A DNA stretch of 64,000 nucleotides from Mogibacterium sp. (GCA_017515425.1 JAFWFU010000007.1:89800-153799); one strand, 5' to 3'; shown: positions 26,401-33,312, numbered from the stretch's first letter. Notes: generated from the sequence alone by a model not told the origin. Translations and numbers: made by a program.

Positions 26401-27221
26401 AATAAGATCTTATCAATATCCAGTTCAAACGACGGGCGTACATACACATGTTGAGCGACTGCCACTGCGACTCCATCGGCTAGCCTGAATACAATTTCCG
26501 GATGCGTAGCCATCCCCGCCTCGTTTGCAGCACTAACAAATGCAGCATGAGGTATCTGAGCGCCTCTATAGGGGCAATCGGTTGCTGTTCGGGTCCACCA
26601 ACCATCAGTATTATTATTATTACTAGTAATCCACTTCAGTTCCGTATTTAAGGTTTTCGCCACGGAATGCTCCAAAGCGCCAAAGCTTCCTGCATTGGTC
26701 CGCTCTCCCGCATTGAAGGTAGTGCTGCTTCCCTCAAGAATATCTTTCATCTTGAGCCATAATGTGCTGCCTACATAATCATTGGGGTCGGTCCAACCTG
26801 CCATTCCGCTCGGATTCTCTACATAGTAGCAAGTACCGCCAACAAGAGCGGTGCCTTTGGGCGATTTCTTGTAGGTTTCCCCCGCATACACTATGGTCGT
26901 CGGTCCATTGGGCACGTTACCCGCATAGTAATATTTTCTATATGCGCTTGTTCCGAAATGCGTCTTGCTGAGCAATGTCAGTTTGCCCGAGTCATTTTTC
27001 ACGGCATACCAAGGATGTCCGCCATAGTTAATGACGCTGGTAGCCGCCGCGGTGCTGTTGACCGTCAAATCAATCATACCGCCAGACATATCGACGCTGT
27101 CCGTCGCGGCATGAACCCGGTCCCCCACACCCGGTATTGCTGGCATCATAGTAAATACCACCGCTGCGCTAAGAGCGAGCGCCAGCATTCGCTTCGCCAG
27201 AAAACTTCTTCGTTTCCTCAT
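20406..27221 (-). CDS. Giant secreted protein: two DUF6273-like domains, twelve Ig-like repeats, helical repeats, BspA-like end
   Basis: A 2271-residue exported protein with a signal peptide ending VHAATDS (about residue 40). Two DUF6273-like modules (about 62-205 and 505-645; YGGHPWYAV and YGGYDWYVL) are separated by one Ig-like repeat (about 412-490). A run of eleven Ig-like repeats follows (about 820-1720), each patterned as G-x-F-(N/D)-x-x-x-GV-x-A-x-D-x-x-G ... TY-x-(V/L)-x-Y-x-V-x-G-x-(N/S)-G. Residues 1724-2120 are helical, FIVAR-like, with three TSxxGxDVSxxDxWVxxEE blocks. The last 150 residues resemble BspA leucine-rich repeats. There is no LPXTG, so surface retention is unexplained. 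GGAGGAGG precedes the ATG. A likely role is adhesion or matrix binding (inference). Confidence 0.9.
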   Translation of the reverse strand: MRKRRSFLAKRMLALALSAAVVFTMMPAIPGVGDRVHAATDSVDMSGGMIDLTVNSTAAATSVINYGGHPWYAVKNDSGKLTLLSKTHFGTSAYRKYYYAGNVPNGPTTIVYAGETYKKSPKGTALVGGTCYYVENPSGMAGWTDPNDYVGSTLWLKMKDILEGSSTTFNAGERTNAGSFGALEHSVAKTLNTELKWITSNNNNTDGWWTRTATDCPYRGAQIPHAAFVSAANEAGMATHPEIVFRLADGVAVAVAQHVYVRPSFELDIDKILFTSTAAGGKSNATVGAGFVDVHAVSGSPDARTPIKFTIKDSSQSLNIAESETRTGLLHYTDATYGAGQYISCIIKDKESGAVKSYAKLKAIDTQSKESGTVQLPDIGENYQCEVFMEQANGSYNSDICSEAKTVKVDRDAYFTGVEDVAVAKGTSFNPMEGVTATDANGDDLTKAILGPKAEAYNVNEVGTYELTYEVVGESGRKVTAIRTLTVKKRKGVSDIVANSTTGTTTVVKYGGYDWYVLRNNQNVNGGVKLLLKDNEFLKSPFRTRNTGTSANGFTPYNGVLYANNESGPAWAAPNEYAGSTLQNKMKEMLNGSGAPATTFLEKEQTHASGFGALDKKTAEHSNQDLLTFSDGWWWLKTAHEDEGDIAYTAEVDGSIGETHNVGENGIVRPVFDVYLGDMIMASTAGSAGKSSATLESGFIKVNNQASPIKFTLEDKDQTLTIKNAKQKVAHPKEKISFEYSDAKEADNRYISCLISDKNTGNPVYYAKLKKIDKSSTRSGSVTVTLPDDIAERAYTLELFSEEVNEDAFTDFASEPVSMGLIITEHATIEIPEDAANTIQRGAAFDPMEGVTARDVDGTPIDTNEIFFSSNVDTSKAGTYYVNYTVTGSDGVETSVDREIVVRADDAAINGVDDEKTVYAGTTFNAMSGVTATDGDGYYTDLTDRIVVGGSSVPDPAVAGKYQIIYKVTGANGKEIQKRMVLNVVKAPEYEDAVIYGVNDVTLTLGEAFDAMDGITAGDEGGSGDDLTSAISVTNTVPVDAGGLTTAAGEYEVTYKVTGKSGNEVSKKRTVTVLSSASAVIKGIDNKTVQLDENFDAMAGVSAEDGNGSNIPKERITVEGKVNTSRAGTYAIVYKVTGSNGREVAKTRVITVKAKNATIIAEDVSILKGTGFNYMAGVKAYDGDGRSTDITDEVTYRGDFNVNIADTYTIVYKVRGSNGEEVQKSRTLTVVATPPVTPKNAVIIGATDKVLQKGDAFNMRAGVVAYDNGGAGAILTSKIDISGDVDKFSGGTANETGTWHLTYSVTGENGKSVTVRRTIKVQDVVIVKSDAVIYGAENTSIARGAYFNARNGVTAYDDGGTGADLTDAIVIEGTVDTSVLGANTLVYKVTGTNGNEVRVVRTVNVTIQTSDAKISGPDRYTIDVGDSFDPADIRVTARDDAGNGASLTTAVESNNVNTSLPGEYEVVFSATGENGVKVTHEVSVVVRALADAVIYGMVEATITRGDIFDPLAGVSARDNGGEGAVITNIDISDNLDTTRAGKYEVTYSVTGKNNKKITAKRDVTVLSTNASLEGIDDVEIELGSNFNPRAGVRAVDGDGYETGIDFTVTGNVDTRYAKDYNLTYKAKGTNGVEVKKDRTVTVKADDPVFSGVEDKIITKGESFNVKKGVSAKDGDGYETDLTSKITLKAGEDTVDTDTPGVYKLTYIVSGKNGNAVQKSCTVTVSDKASATDIAEAKKTVDAAKKNANDINISTDGSDVWDNEKWVTAAEKREFDKAISDAEAVLNKNGVTNAEIDQAIADLNEAANAFRIAQKDGLKTGGNVNSRVDEISEAVDKLKTSEDGHDVSMSDKWVTQEEMENIRQAIHDALNIINDSSKSLAEKEKALEKLEQEYAKLISSQKSGDKEVYESFKEIEKLIEKYKTSENGHDVSTDDNWVPKEELDKILEEIKKAEAIIKDSSKSLEEKQKALEDLQKAFEELKKIEQPGDKEIYERYIEIQKLIEKYKDGLSEDELKALEAKLKALEDLLNNLGSSLEDKQNALKDLEDGAGSLIDAELATAKKAALAELDKIDVTQYAGASRQIAEAAIAEGKAAINAAKTVAEVEAAKNAALAKIAPLSSGFEVGTQHLAGQNMYQIIAVPTATGTGDVMLVQAKNARNVNIPKTVTLSNGKTYDVIRIAGEAFKAKKIRKVTLGANVDKIDKNAFRKSKATKLVLRTKALTKKSVKGSLKGSKIKTVQVKVGAKKVNQKFVKKYKKFFTTANVGRKVTVK

Positions 27222-27295
27222 TATTCCTCCTCCTACATCAATCCTTCATTTTCTGTAACTACCAATAATCCGCATTCACCACCGCGTTTTTTGTA

Positions 27296-27323
27296 AGTCA
27301 CCCTGAGCGGAGTCGAAGGATCT
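27296..27323. repeat. Dispersed short repeat, copy 1 (CCTGAGC / GTCGAAGGATCT)
   Basis: GTCACCCTGAGC followed by GGAGTCGAAGGATCT. It matches a second copy at 27917-27950 in the same orientation and a GTCATTCTGAGC core on the opposite strand at 49482-49493. This is a REP-like motif seen in many bacterial genomes. Confidence 0.7.
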
Positions 27324-27349
27324 TTATCTTACGCAAAAACACAATGCCT

Positions 27350-27916
27350 CATGCTATCTTGAAATCTATACGAGCGCCCTGCACTTTCCATTGTTATCAA
27401 CGGTAATACCCCCCCATTTTGATTTTGCCGGAAACCTATTCAACCCCTTGCGATCACCGCATTTCAGCCCCTCGTTTTTCTCGCCCTCGTTATTTTTTTG
27501 CCATTTTCATCGACACTTCCCCCAAAATCCACAAAAATCCCCCACTCAACCCACCAAAAAACCAACCAAAAAATCCCTTCCCTCACCAAACACCACTCCA
27601 CCCTTCCAACTGCCAAAACACTCCTCTCATTCTCCAAAAAAATCCCCTTACAAGCCACCCACAAACCTTCTCCCCAAAACCCAAATCCACCCTTTCCACC
27701 CACAAAAAAACGCCCTTCCGAACGTCAAAATCTACCTCTCCACGCTTCCCAAAATTCCCTTTCCACCAAATATTATTCCGTCACTCACATATGCTTTTTC
27801 ATTATTTTTTGCGCGTCAGCGCCCCCCTTGTCACCACTAAACCCACCCTTCCAAACGCCAAGACTCCCTCTCAAAAACCCAAAATCCACCCTTCCCAGCA
27901 ACAAACCCCCCCTCTG
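27350..27916. other. G-depleted, C/A/T-rich intergenic region
   Basis: From about 27500 to 27910 the plus strand is almost free of G: lines of 60 bases contain between zero and six. It consists of diverged variants of short units such as CCCTTCCAA-GCCAAA and TCCACAAAAATCCC. Long open frames here exist because stop codons are rare in such composition; none has a start with a ribosome site or a plausible protein. I see no gene, promoter or RNA here. Confidence 0.75.
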
Positions 27917-27950
27917 TCATTCTGAGCGAGCGAAGCGAGTCGAAGAATCT
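27917..27950. repeat. Dispersed short repeat, copy 2 (GTCATTCTGAGC / GTCGAAGAATCT)
   Basis: GTCATTCTGAGCGAGCGAAG continuing to GTCGAAGAATCTT, a fuller copy of the motif at 27296. It lies next to the terminator of the AAA/DUF4143 ATPase gene. Confidence 0.75.
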
Positions 27951-27980
27951 TAATATAAAAGGAGAGGTTTTGCCTCTCCT
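27950..27980 (-). terminator. Terminator of the AAA/DUF4143 ATPase gene
   Basis: On the minus strand GGAGAGG-CAAAA-CCTCTCC is followed by TTTTATATT. The stem arms are 27973-27979 and 27961-27967, just after the ATPase stop codon. Confidence 0.85.
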
Positions 27981-27989
27981 CAGACCCGT

Positions 27990-29195
27990 CTAATTCAACA
28001 GCCATTCCAATGCGTTAATCTGCTTAATTCCGTTATGGGATGTCAGCGGAACATAATCCATTGTCAGCAAATATTTCGGATTATGGTCCTTGATACTTTC
28101 CATTGGAGCAAGCTCACGAGCAAGGGTTTTTCCATCAGGGTCATTCACCGTATAAGCCACCTGGTAGTATTCCTCGCCCTCATCATTTATGGCGATAAAG
28201 TCAACCTCTGCCGCTCCCACCTTGCCAATATGAACTTCATAGCCTCTGCGTAGTAATTCTAGGTAGATAATATTCTCCAAAATATGCCCCATATCGACCT
28301 GCTTGCTGCCGAGTAAATAGTAGCGGAGTCCGATATCAGAAAGATAATATTTGCTGCCCGTAGCAAGGTGCTGTTTTCCTTTTACATCATATCTGCCTGC
28401 CCGATAGAGAACGAAGCTGTCCACAAGAGCTGAAAGATAGTTTTCCACTGTGGGTATCGAAATTTTACGACCATTAGACGTCATAGTGTTTGCGATATTC
28501 GTTGCAGAGCACATATTCCCAATATTGTCGAACATAAAGCGAATCACGCTTTCAAGCATTCCCGCGTCAGATATACGATACCTAGCAACAATATCTTTCA
28601 AAACGATAGAGGTGTATATTCCCTCTAAATATGCATTGATGTCTTGACGGCGAGATAATTGCAGAATATAGGGAAATGACCCGTTTCGGATATACTGCTG
28701 ATACTTAGCCTGCAAATCCGATTCATCTTCCAATGCGAAAATGTATTCCTTAAAGGAAAGCGGGAGCATTTTAATCTCGACGTAGCGACCGGAAAGAAGC
28801 GTTGCGAGTTCCCCAGAAAGCATATAGGCGTTTGACCCCGTAATATATACGTCGCAGTTTGGTTTGATAAACAGACCGTCCACAGCTTTCTGAAATTCCG
28901 GTACCACCTGCACCTCGTCAATAAAGACATAATTCATTTTATCAGGTCTTAGCTGCTCCCTAACCATATTGAAAAGCTGCATATAATCCCTAATATCGTG
29001 GTAATCTGGGTTTTCAAGATTGATACGGATAATCTGATTGTCAGAAACACCGTCATTTCGCAGATAATCGCAATATAAGTCAAATAGGGTTGATTTTCCG
29101 CAGCGGCGAATTCCCGTGACAACTTTTATTATCTGCTTGTCTCGGAATCTGACAAGCTGCTCCATATATGTTGGTCGATTGATTAGAGTTTGCAT
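27990..29195 (-). CDS. AAA_14/DUF4143 family ATPase
   Basis: A 401-residue P-loop ATPase. Walker A is GIRRCGKST (28-36), Walker B YVFIDEVQ (89-96) and the sensor VYITGSNAYMLSGELATLLSGR. The C-terminal DUF4143 half (about 200-390) has SKYYLSDIGLRY and VDFIA, nuclease-like strand patterns. The family is common in anaerobes and of unknown role. The ATG at 29195 is preceded by AAAGGAGG eight bases upstream; a longer frame to 29264 contains the promoter's -35 box and is rejected. A 40-bp repeat array with palindromic TTTATAAA boxes lies directly upstream. Confidence 0.88.
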   Translation of the reverse strand: MQTLINRPTYMEQLVRFRDKQIIKVVTGIRRCGKSTLFDLYCDYLRNDGVSDNQIIRINLENPDYHDIRDYMQLFNMVREQLRPDKMNYVFIDEVQVVPEFQKAVDGLFIKPNCDVYITGSNAYMLSGELATLLSGRYVEIKMLPLSFKEYIFALEDESDLQAKYQQYIRNGSFPYILQLSRRQDINAYLEGIYTSIVLKDIVARYRISDAGMLESVIRFMFDNIGNMCSATNIANTMTSNGRKISIPTVENYLSALVDSFVLYRAGRYDVKGKQHLATGSKYYLSDIGLRYYLLGSKQVDMGHILENIIYLELLRRGYEVHIGKVGAAEVDFIAINDEGEEYYQVAYTVNDPDGKTLARELAPMESIKDHNPKYLLTMDYVPLTSHNGIKQINALEWLLN

Positions 29196-29220
29196 TTCAA
29201 ACGCCTCCTTTTTCAAAATG

Positions 29221-29249
29221 ATTTTGCCATACCTATCATTTGTTGTCAA
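29221..29249 (-). promoter_or_regulatory. Promoter of the AAA/DUF4143 ATPase gene
   Basis: TTGACA (29244-29249 on the minus strand), 17-bp spacer, CAAAAT (29221-29226) with TGG just before it. It lies immediately downstream of the 40-bp repeat array. Confidence 0.65.
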
Positions 29250-29250
29250 G

Positions 29251-29480
29251 TTTGTAAAGTCCATTTTATAAACTTCTCATAATTCAAAAATTTATAAAGT
29301 ATATTTTATAAATTTCTCATAATTCAACGATTTATATATTATACTTTATAAACTTTATATAATTAGGTAATTTATAAAGTATATTTTATAAATTTCTCAT
29401 AATTCAACAATTTATAAAGTACACTTTATAAACTTCGCAAAATTCGATAGTTTGTAAAGTGCACTTATATATGACAAATC
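29251..29480. repeat. Six units of an exact 40-bp AT-rich repeat with palindromic boxes
   Basis: Units start at 29251, 29291, 29331, 29371, 29411 and 29451 with TTTRTAAAGT-like sequence (TTTATATATT in the third), each exactly 40 bp after the last; the sixth is partial. Each full unit holds a dyad; in the fifth, TTTATAAAGT and ACTTTATAAA form a perfect 10-bp inverted repeat around AC. CATAATTCAA ends most units. The array lies upstream of the ATPase promoter and downstream of pfp. Confidence 0.9.
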
Positions 29481-29496
29481 ATTAAAAATTATTTTC

Positions 29497-30720
29497 TCAA
29501 TCGTCCAGCGCGATATGTACCGGCACTCCGCCCGAATAGTAAGCGTCGAGTTCGCCCTGAATCAGCGGGCGCAGATATTCCACGCATTCCTCGCTGACAT
29601 ATGTGCCGTCGTTTATAATCCACTCGTCGGGCACTTTCCTCTCTACGTTTGCCACCTCGTGAATGTCAAATTCGCTATAGCTTACCGTATAAGGCGCTCT
29701 CGAATCCACCTTAATGGTAATCATACTCCCCGTGCTGCCTTCAAAAGCTTTCTTAGCCGCGAGGTATCCGACGTTGAACGCCTCTTCCGCGTCAGTTCTT
29801 GACACTATATGCGCGGCACATCTTTGAATTGTTGAAAACTCTATCGACCTCGCCTTAACTCCAGCCTTCTCGCTCGCCATGGCAGCCAGATATGCTCCTA
29901 CACCCGAAAGCTGAGTATGTCCGAATGCGTCCTTTTTGGCGTCTCCGCTTTGGAGCTCGCAGACAAAACGTCCGTCAGCCAGCTTAATCCCCTCGGAAAC
30001 CGCCACGACCACGGAGCTCTGTTTCTCAGACAGCTTCTTAATGCGGTCTATAAAATCATCAGGGTCGAAGCTGACCTCGGGAAGATAGATCAAATCCACC
30101 TTATCAGCCAGGGCAGCGGCGGCAGTAAGCCAGCCCGCGTGCCTGCCCATTATCTCCACTATGAGAACCGCTTTCCTATACGGGCCATAGCAGCAGGCGT
30201 CGGCGATTATTTCCTTGAGAGATGTGGCGATATACTTCGCCGCCGAGCCGAAACCCGGACAGTGATCCGTAATCGGAAGGTCGTTATCTATGGTCTTGGG
30301 AATTCCCATGAACTTCTGACTCTTTCCGTGCTCCGCGGCATAGTCCGAGAGCATTTTTACAGTATCCATGGAATCGTTCCCGCCGTTGTATAGGAAAAAT
30401 TGAATATCGTATTTCTCGAGAATGTCGAAAATCTTCTCGTAAACCTTTTCGTTTCCCTCTATCTTAGGCAGTTTGTATCTGCAAGAACCGAGAAAGGCGG
30501 ACGGTGTTCTCATCAGGAGCGAAATATCTTTCTCGTCTTTCACCGCTTCCCTGAGATCGACTATATTTTCATCCAGCAATCCCTCTATCCCGTAGTGCAT
30601 TCCGTAAATCTTCTTTATACCCGCCGCCTTTGCTGCGGAAATCGCACCCGCAAGACTCGAATTGATTACTGCTGTCGGTCCGCCCGACTGTCCGATAATG
30701 ATATTTCCTTTAACGCTCAT
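29497..30720 (-). CDS. pfp: PPi-dependent 6-phosphofructokinase
   Basis: A 407-residue glycolytic enzyme that phosphorylates fructose 6-phosphate, probably using pyrophosphate. GQSGGPTAVIN opens the fold, and GGNDS (113-117) and PKTIDND (141-147) are the key motifs. Lys in PKTIDND, where ATP enzymes have Gly, marks the PPi-type branch. MGRHAGWLTAAAALA is also conserved. AAAGGAGAAGAG precedes the ATG. A partial duplicate of the gene's first bases lies just upstream (see the repeat at 30721). Confidence 0.9.
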   Translation of the reverse strand: MSVKGNIIIGQSGGPTAVINSSLAGAISAAKAAGIKKIYGMHYGIEGLLDENIVDLREAVKDEKDISLLMRTPSAFLGSCRYKLPKIEGNEKVYEKIFDILEKYDIQFFLYNGGNDSMDTVKMLSDYAAEHGKSQKFMGIPKTIDNDLPITDHCPGFGSAAKYIATSLKEIIADACCYGPYRKAVLIVEIMGRHAGWLTAAAALADKVDLIYLPEVSFDPDDFIDRIKKLSEKQSSVVVAVSEGIKLADGRFVCELQSGDAKKDAFGHTQLSGVGAYLAAMASEKAGVKARSIEFSTIQRCAAHIVSRTDAEEAFNVGYLAAKKAFEGSTGSMITIKVDSRAPYTVSYSEFDIHEVANVERKVPDEWIINDGTYVSEECVEYLRPLIQGELDAYYSGGVPVHIALDD

Positions 30721-30958
30721 CTCTTCTCCTTTATCAAATTATGCTTTCCTTTAACGCTCTTCTCTCTTGTTCAGAACTCCTATTCAGACTTCTTCTTCAA
30801 AACTCTTCCCAAAAATATTTATTCAGAATTCTCATTCCGAACTCTTAGTCAAAGCTCTTATTCAGAATTCTCATTCGAAACTCTTGTTCAAAGTTTTTAT
30901 TCCGAACTCTTACCCAAAGCTCTTCTTCAAAGCTGCTTTCGGTGCCTTCCATTACTAT
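30721..30958. repeat. Duplicated pfp start plus 39-bp decayed tandem repeat
   Basis: The pfp 5' sequence TTTCCTTTAACGCTC (minus-strand AGCGTTAAAGGAAA) occurs again 34 bp upstream of the true start. Further right, AACTCTT units begin at 30801, 30840 and 30879, exactly 39 bp apart, with a partial copy at 30905. The whole cdd-pfp gap is made of such units; I see no terminator in it. Confidence 0.75.
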
Positions 30959-31399
30959 TTACAGTGCTTCCGGTCCGAAACTCAGCGGAAGCATTTCGTC
31001 CAGAGTATGCTCTATATAGTCATCCGCTGATTTCGCACAGATGATTAGCATTTTATCCTTATCTGCAAAATCCCTCATCACCTGCCTGCAAATTCCGCAT
31101 GGAACACAGTAAACATCGTCGATATTGCCATCAGGTCCACCGACTACGGCTATGGCGAGAAGTTTTTTCTCTCCCTCTGCAACTGCGTGGAAAATGGCAT
31201 TTCGTTCGGCGCAAATCGTCGCACCAAGCGAAGCGCTCTCAACATTAACACCGGTGTATATCTCCCCAGAGTCAAAGAGGGCTGCTGCCGCCACATTGTA
31301 TTTTGAATAAGGCGCGTAAGAATTAGGCAGAGCCGCAAGCGCCTTTTCAACAAGCACCCTCTTCATTTCTTCATTTAATATAGGCTTTGTGCTTTTCAT
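30959..31399 (-). CDS. cdd: Cytidine deaminase
   Basis: A 146-residue tetrameric-type deaminase of cytidine and deoxycytidine in pyrimidine salvage. Zinc ligands and the catalytic Glu are in GATICAERNAIF and VPCGICRQV. YAPYSKYNVAAAAL and TGVNVESAS form the substrate pocket; usual NVENAS reads NVESAS here. AAGGA precedes the ATG. Confidence 0.95.
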   Translation of the reverse strand: MKSTKPILNEEMKRVLVEKALAALPNSYAPYSKYNVAAAALFDSGEIYTGVNVESASLGATICAERNAIFHAVAEGEKKLLAIAVVGGPDGNIDDVYCVPCGICRQVMRDFADKDKMLIICAKSADDYIEHTLDEMLPLSFGPEAL

Positions 31400-31489
31400 A
31401 TCAAAATCCTTTTAACACCCTTTGCAAAAATTCTTTTCAAAAAACCAAGCCGCGCTGTCACGCTAATGCGCCGAAATTCTCAATAATCA

Positions 31490-31590
31490 TATTTTTATGA
31501 CCATGAGCCAAGAGTCTCGGCAATCACAATATTATGACAGTGCGTCAAGCGCCTCAACAATCACAATATTATGACAGTGCACCAAGAGCC
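31490..31590. repeat. 37-bp tandem repeat running into the DUF1858 gene end
   Basis: ATGAC occurs at 31497, 31534 and 31571, exactly 37 bp apart, with CAATCACAATATTATGACAG in the better-kept copies and CAAG-CGCCTC-like sequence between. The third copy is the last codons and stop of the DUF1858 gene, so the array is built from duplications of the gene's 3' end. Confidence 0.8.
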
Positions 31591-31769
31591 TCGTTGAGAG
31601 CATTTACAAGTTGGTCTGCGTCAAGCCCGTGAACCTGTGCAGCCTCTCCGATAGACTCGCCCTGCGAAGCTGGGCAACCAATGCACATCATTCCGTTCGC
31701 AAAGAAAGTACGCACCAGCTCAGGGTGCTCAGTGATAACCTCTCCGATAATCATGTCTTTTGTAATCAT
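31569..31769 (-). CDS. DUF1858 domain protein
   Basis: A 66-residue cytoplasmic protein. MITKDMIIGEVITEHPELV and FFANGMMCIGCPASQGESI carry the DUF1858 signature, with the CIGC pair (two cysteines). Members are often linked to hybrid-cluster or redox proteins. AGAAGGAGAAG precedes the ATG. A good promoter lies about 40 bp upstream. Confidence 0.92.
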   Translation of the reverse strand: MITKDMIIGEVITEHPELVRTFFANGMMCIGCPASQGESIGEAAQVHGLDADQLVNALNEALGALS

Positions 31770-31805
31770 TTTCTTCTCCTTCTGTACGCTTTCTATTGTC
31801 TCAAT

Positions 31806-31834
31806 ATACTACAACCGACCAAGGCTGATTGCAA
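31806..31834 (-). promoter_or_regulatory. Promoter of the DUF1858 gene
   Basis: On the minus strand TTGCAA (31829-31834), 17-bp spacer, TAGTAT (31806-31811). Confidence 0.6.
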
Positions 31835-31845
31835 GAAAATCCTAT

Positions 31846-31859
31846 TTGTCAGATAGGAC
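31846..31859. repeat. 14-bp direct repeat, left copy
   Basis: TTGTCAGATAGGAC, identical to 35511-35524. Here it is also the right arm of a small dyad (TCCTAT...ATAGGA). The two copies bracket the accessory island. Confidence 0.75.
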
Positions 31860-31890
31860 AGAAACTTTTCAAGTCAAAAGCAACATATAG

Positions 31891-31903
31891 TGTTGCATTA
31901 GCT
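31891..31903. repeat. Left flank repeat TGTTGCATTAGCT
   Basis: It matches TGTTGCATTTGCT at 35322-35334 in direct orientation (12 of 13 bases). It is preceded by AAAGCAACA, giving a GCAACA...TGTTGC dyad. Confidence 0.65.
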
Positions 31904-31948
31904 CTGGAAAGAAAGTTGTTGCTTTAGTTTTGAAAAACAATGCCGTGA

Positions 31949-32284
31949 ATGATGAAGAAAATATATAATTGCTCGGGAATAGAAGTTAAACGACCAATAA
32001 TGGGCGTATGCTCGACTTGTGGTTATTGGAAATGTGGTGGATATCAACACTGTCTTAGATACAGGCAACTACTGCGGTTTAATTCCTATGAATGGGACAG
32101 CGAGCATTATTCGGAAATATATAGAACCCTGGACGAAGAAATAGCAGCTTTGGATAGCACGAATATACGCAATGTATTCACGGGCGAACCTATGCGCCCC
32201 TTACCAGAAAGACGGAAAGAAATCCTTGAAGGCATAAATATTACAGAATTCGATATGGCCGAATTGCATAAGGCAGACTTGTGA
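31949..32284 (+). CDS. Unknown protein with a Cys-rich N-terminus
   Basis: A 111-codon frame with an in-frame stop just before the ATG. Residues 19-36 (GVCSTCGYWKCGGYQHCL) hold four cysteines and a histidine that could bind a metal; the rest is charged and helical. No Shine-Dalgarno site is visible. It lies next to the left inverted repeat of the island. Its stop overlaps a GTG (GTGA) that opens a 24-codon frame. I do not recognise it. Confidence 0.5.
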   Translation: MMKKIYNCSGIEVKRPIMGVCSTCGYWKCGGYQHCLRYRQLLRFNSYEWDSEHYSEIYRTLDEEIAALDSTNIRNVFTGEPMRPLPERRKEILEGINITEFDMAELHKADL

Positions 32285-32355
32285 AGATTCTCCCCGACGG
32301 AGGTAGAGAATTGGTAATCGATGGTATAAACTTGATAAATTATGATGTAGAATAA
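32281..32355 (+). CDS. Possible 24-residue peptide coupled to the preceding gene
   Basis: A GTG at 32281 overlaps the preceding stop (GTGA) and opens 24 codons beginning MKILPDGGRELVIDG and ending at TAA 32353-32355. The next frame starts four bases later. It may equally be a fragment of a larger decayed gene. No family recognised. Confidence 0.3.
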   Translation: MKILPDGGRELVIDGINLINYDVE

Positions 32356-32359
32356 ATAT

Positions 32360-33226
32360 ATGGATAATTTTGTAATCGACAACCCATTGTTGCTACAGGC
32401 AATAATCGGCAAATGCTTTTGTGACAAGGCTCCTCTTAAGGGATGTGCCGTATTTGTTTTCAACAGCGACGAAAGATAAATAGGGCGTGCATTCCTTGAG
32501 TTTTGTTATTCTGAAATATTTAATATAAGACGATTCCCAGGATACTATACGCTTTTAGAAAGTAGCTCCCACTATTGCTGGCGTCTTCTTGAAAGAGCTG
32601 AGATCACGGAAGCTGAAATATCTGAAGCTTGCCAACAGTTAAAAGACCTTTATCAGTATACGCAAAAGAGATTAAAGGCAGAAGTTGGGAGTACGTATCG
32701 CTTGCATCGAAAACTTGCTAAGTTTGAATTGGATTCTCTGAGAATTCAGATTGCAGAAAGAAGCGAAAAGTTTATTTTGCCTACAAATATTCTCTCGAGC
32801 TACAGCCATACTAACGCTCATTTATTCATCACAGTGCTCGTTAGGGATGTAGATATCTAGGACATAGTCATAGTGGATTCTATGACAAGTTATGTGCAAG
32901 ACATAGCCTGTAGTAAAATCGTGTCCCTCAAAGATGACGAAGGTGAAGTTTGGGTAATTAACAAGAATCGGTTTGGCGAAATGCAAGTAAGTCGAGATTT
33001 CCTCTATGAGATAACCGGCGATGACACAAAACCGTTTAGAGAAGCACATCCATACGATACAAAAGAGCAAATCGCAGAAAAGGCAAGAAATCATCTAACG
33101 ATGGATGATGGAAGATCCCTTAAAGGCAGCAGATCATTTCGGACAAAGCCTTGCGAAATGGATGATTTTCTAACAAGGAGGATTATAAACCGAAATATCG
33201 AAAAGATAAGAATACGCGGTTATTAA
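32360..33226 (+). pseudogene. Unknown 288-codon gene interrupted by two in-frame stops
   Basis: One continuous frame runs from ATG 32360 to TAA 33226, broken only by TAA (32477-32479) and TAG (32858-32860). The segments between are protein-like: RAFLEFCYSEIFNIRRFPGY and ISEACQQLKDLYQYTQKR between the stops; EVWVINKNRFGEMQVSRDF and DDTKPFREAHPYDTKEQIAE after the second. The last part can be read alone from a GTG at 32873 but then lacks most of the protein. No frameshift is needed, so the stops look like point mutations. No family recognised. Confidence 0.6.
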
Positions 33227-33312
33227 ATATAAACAAAGAGAGAAACAACATACTCATCAACCTAAAAGCAACACTTCCTACTATCAATATAAAAAACAAC
33301 GAGAGTTTTGCT

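Noticed and set aside
27391-27925. Three long overlapping plus-strand frames (about 150-168 codons)
   Set aside because: They exist because the strand has almost no G and therefore few stop codons; no ribosome site, Pro/Ser/Lys-only composition and no protein pattern.
29196-29264. Upstream start for the AAA/DUF4143 ATPase
   Set aside because: The segment holds the -35 box and spacer of the promoter, while the ATG at 29195 has AAAGGAGG at proper distance.
29251-29480. CRISPR array
   Set aside because: The 40-bp units are contiguous and similar along their whole length; there are no unique spacers and no cas genes in the window.
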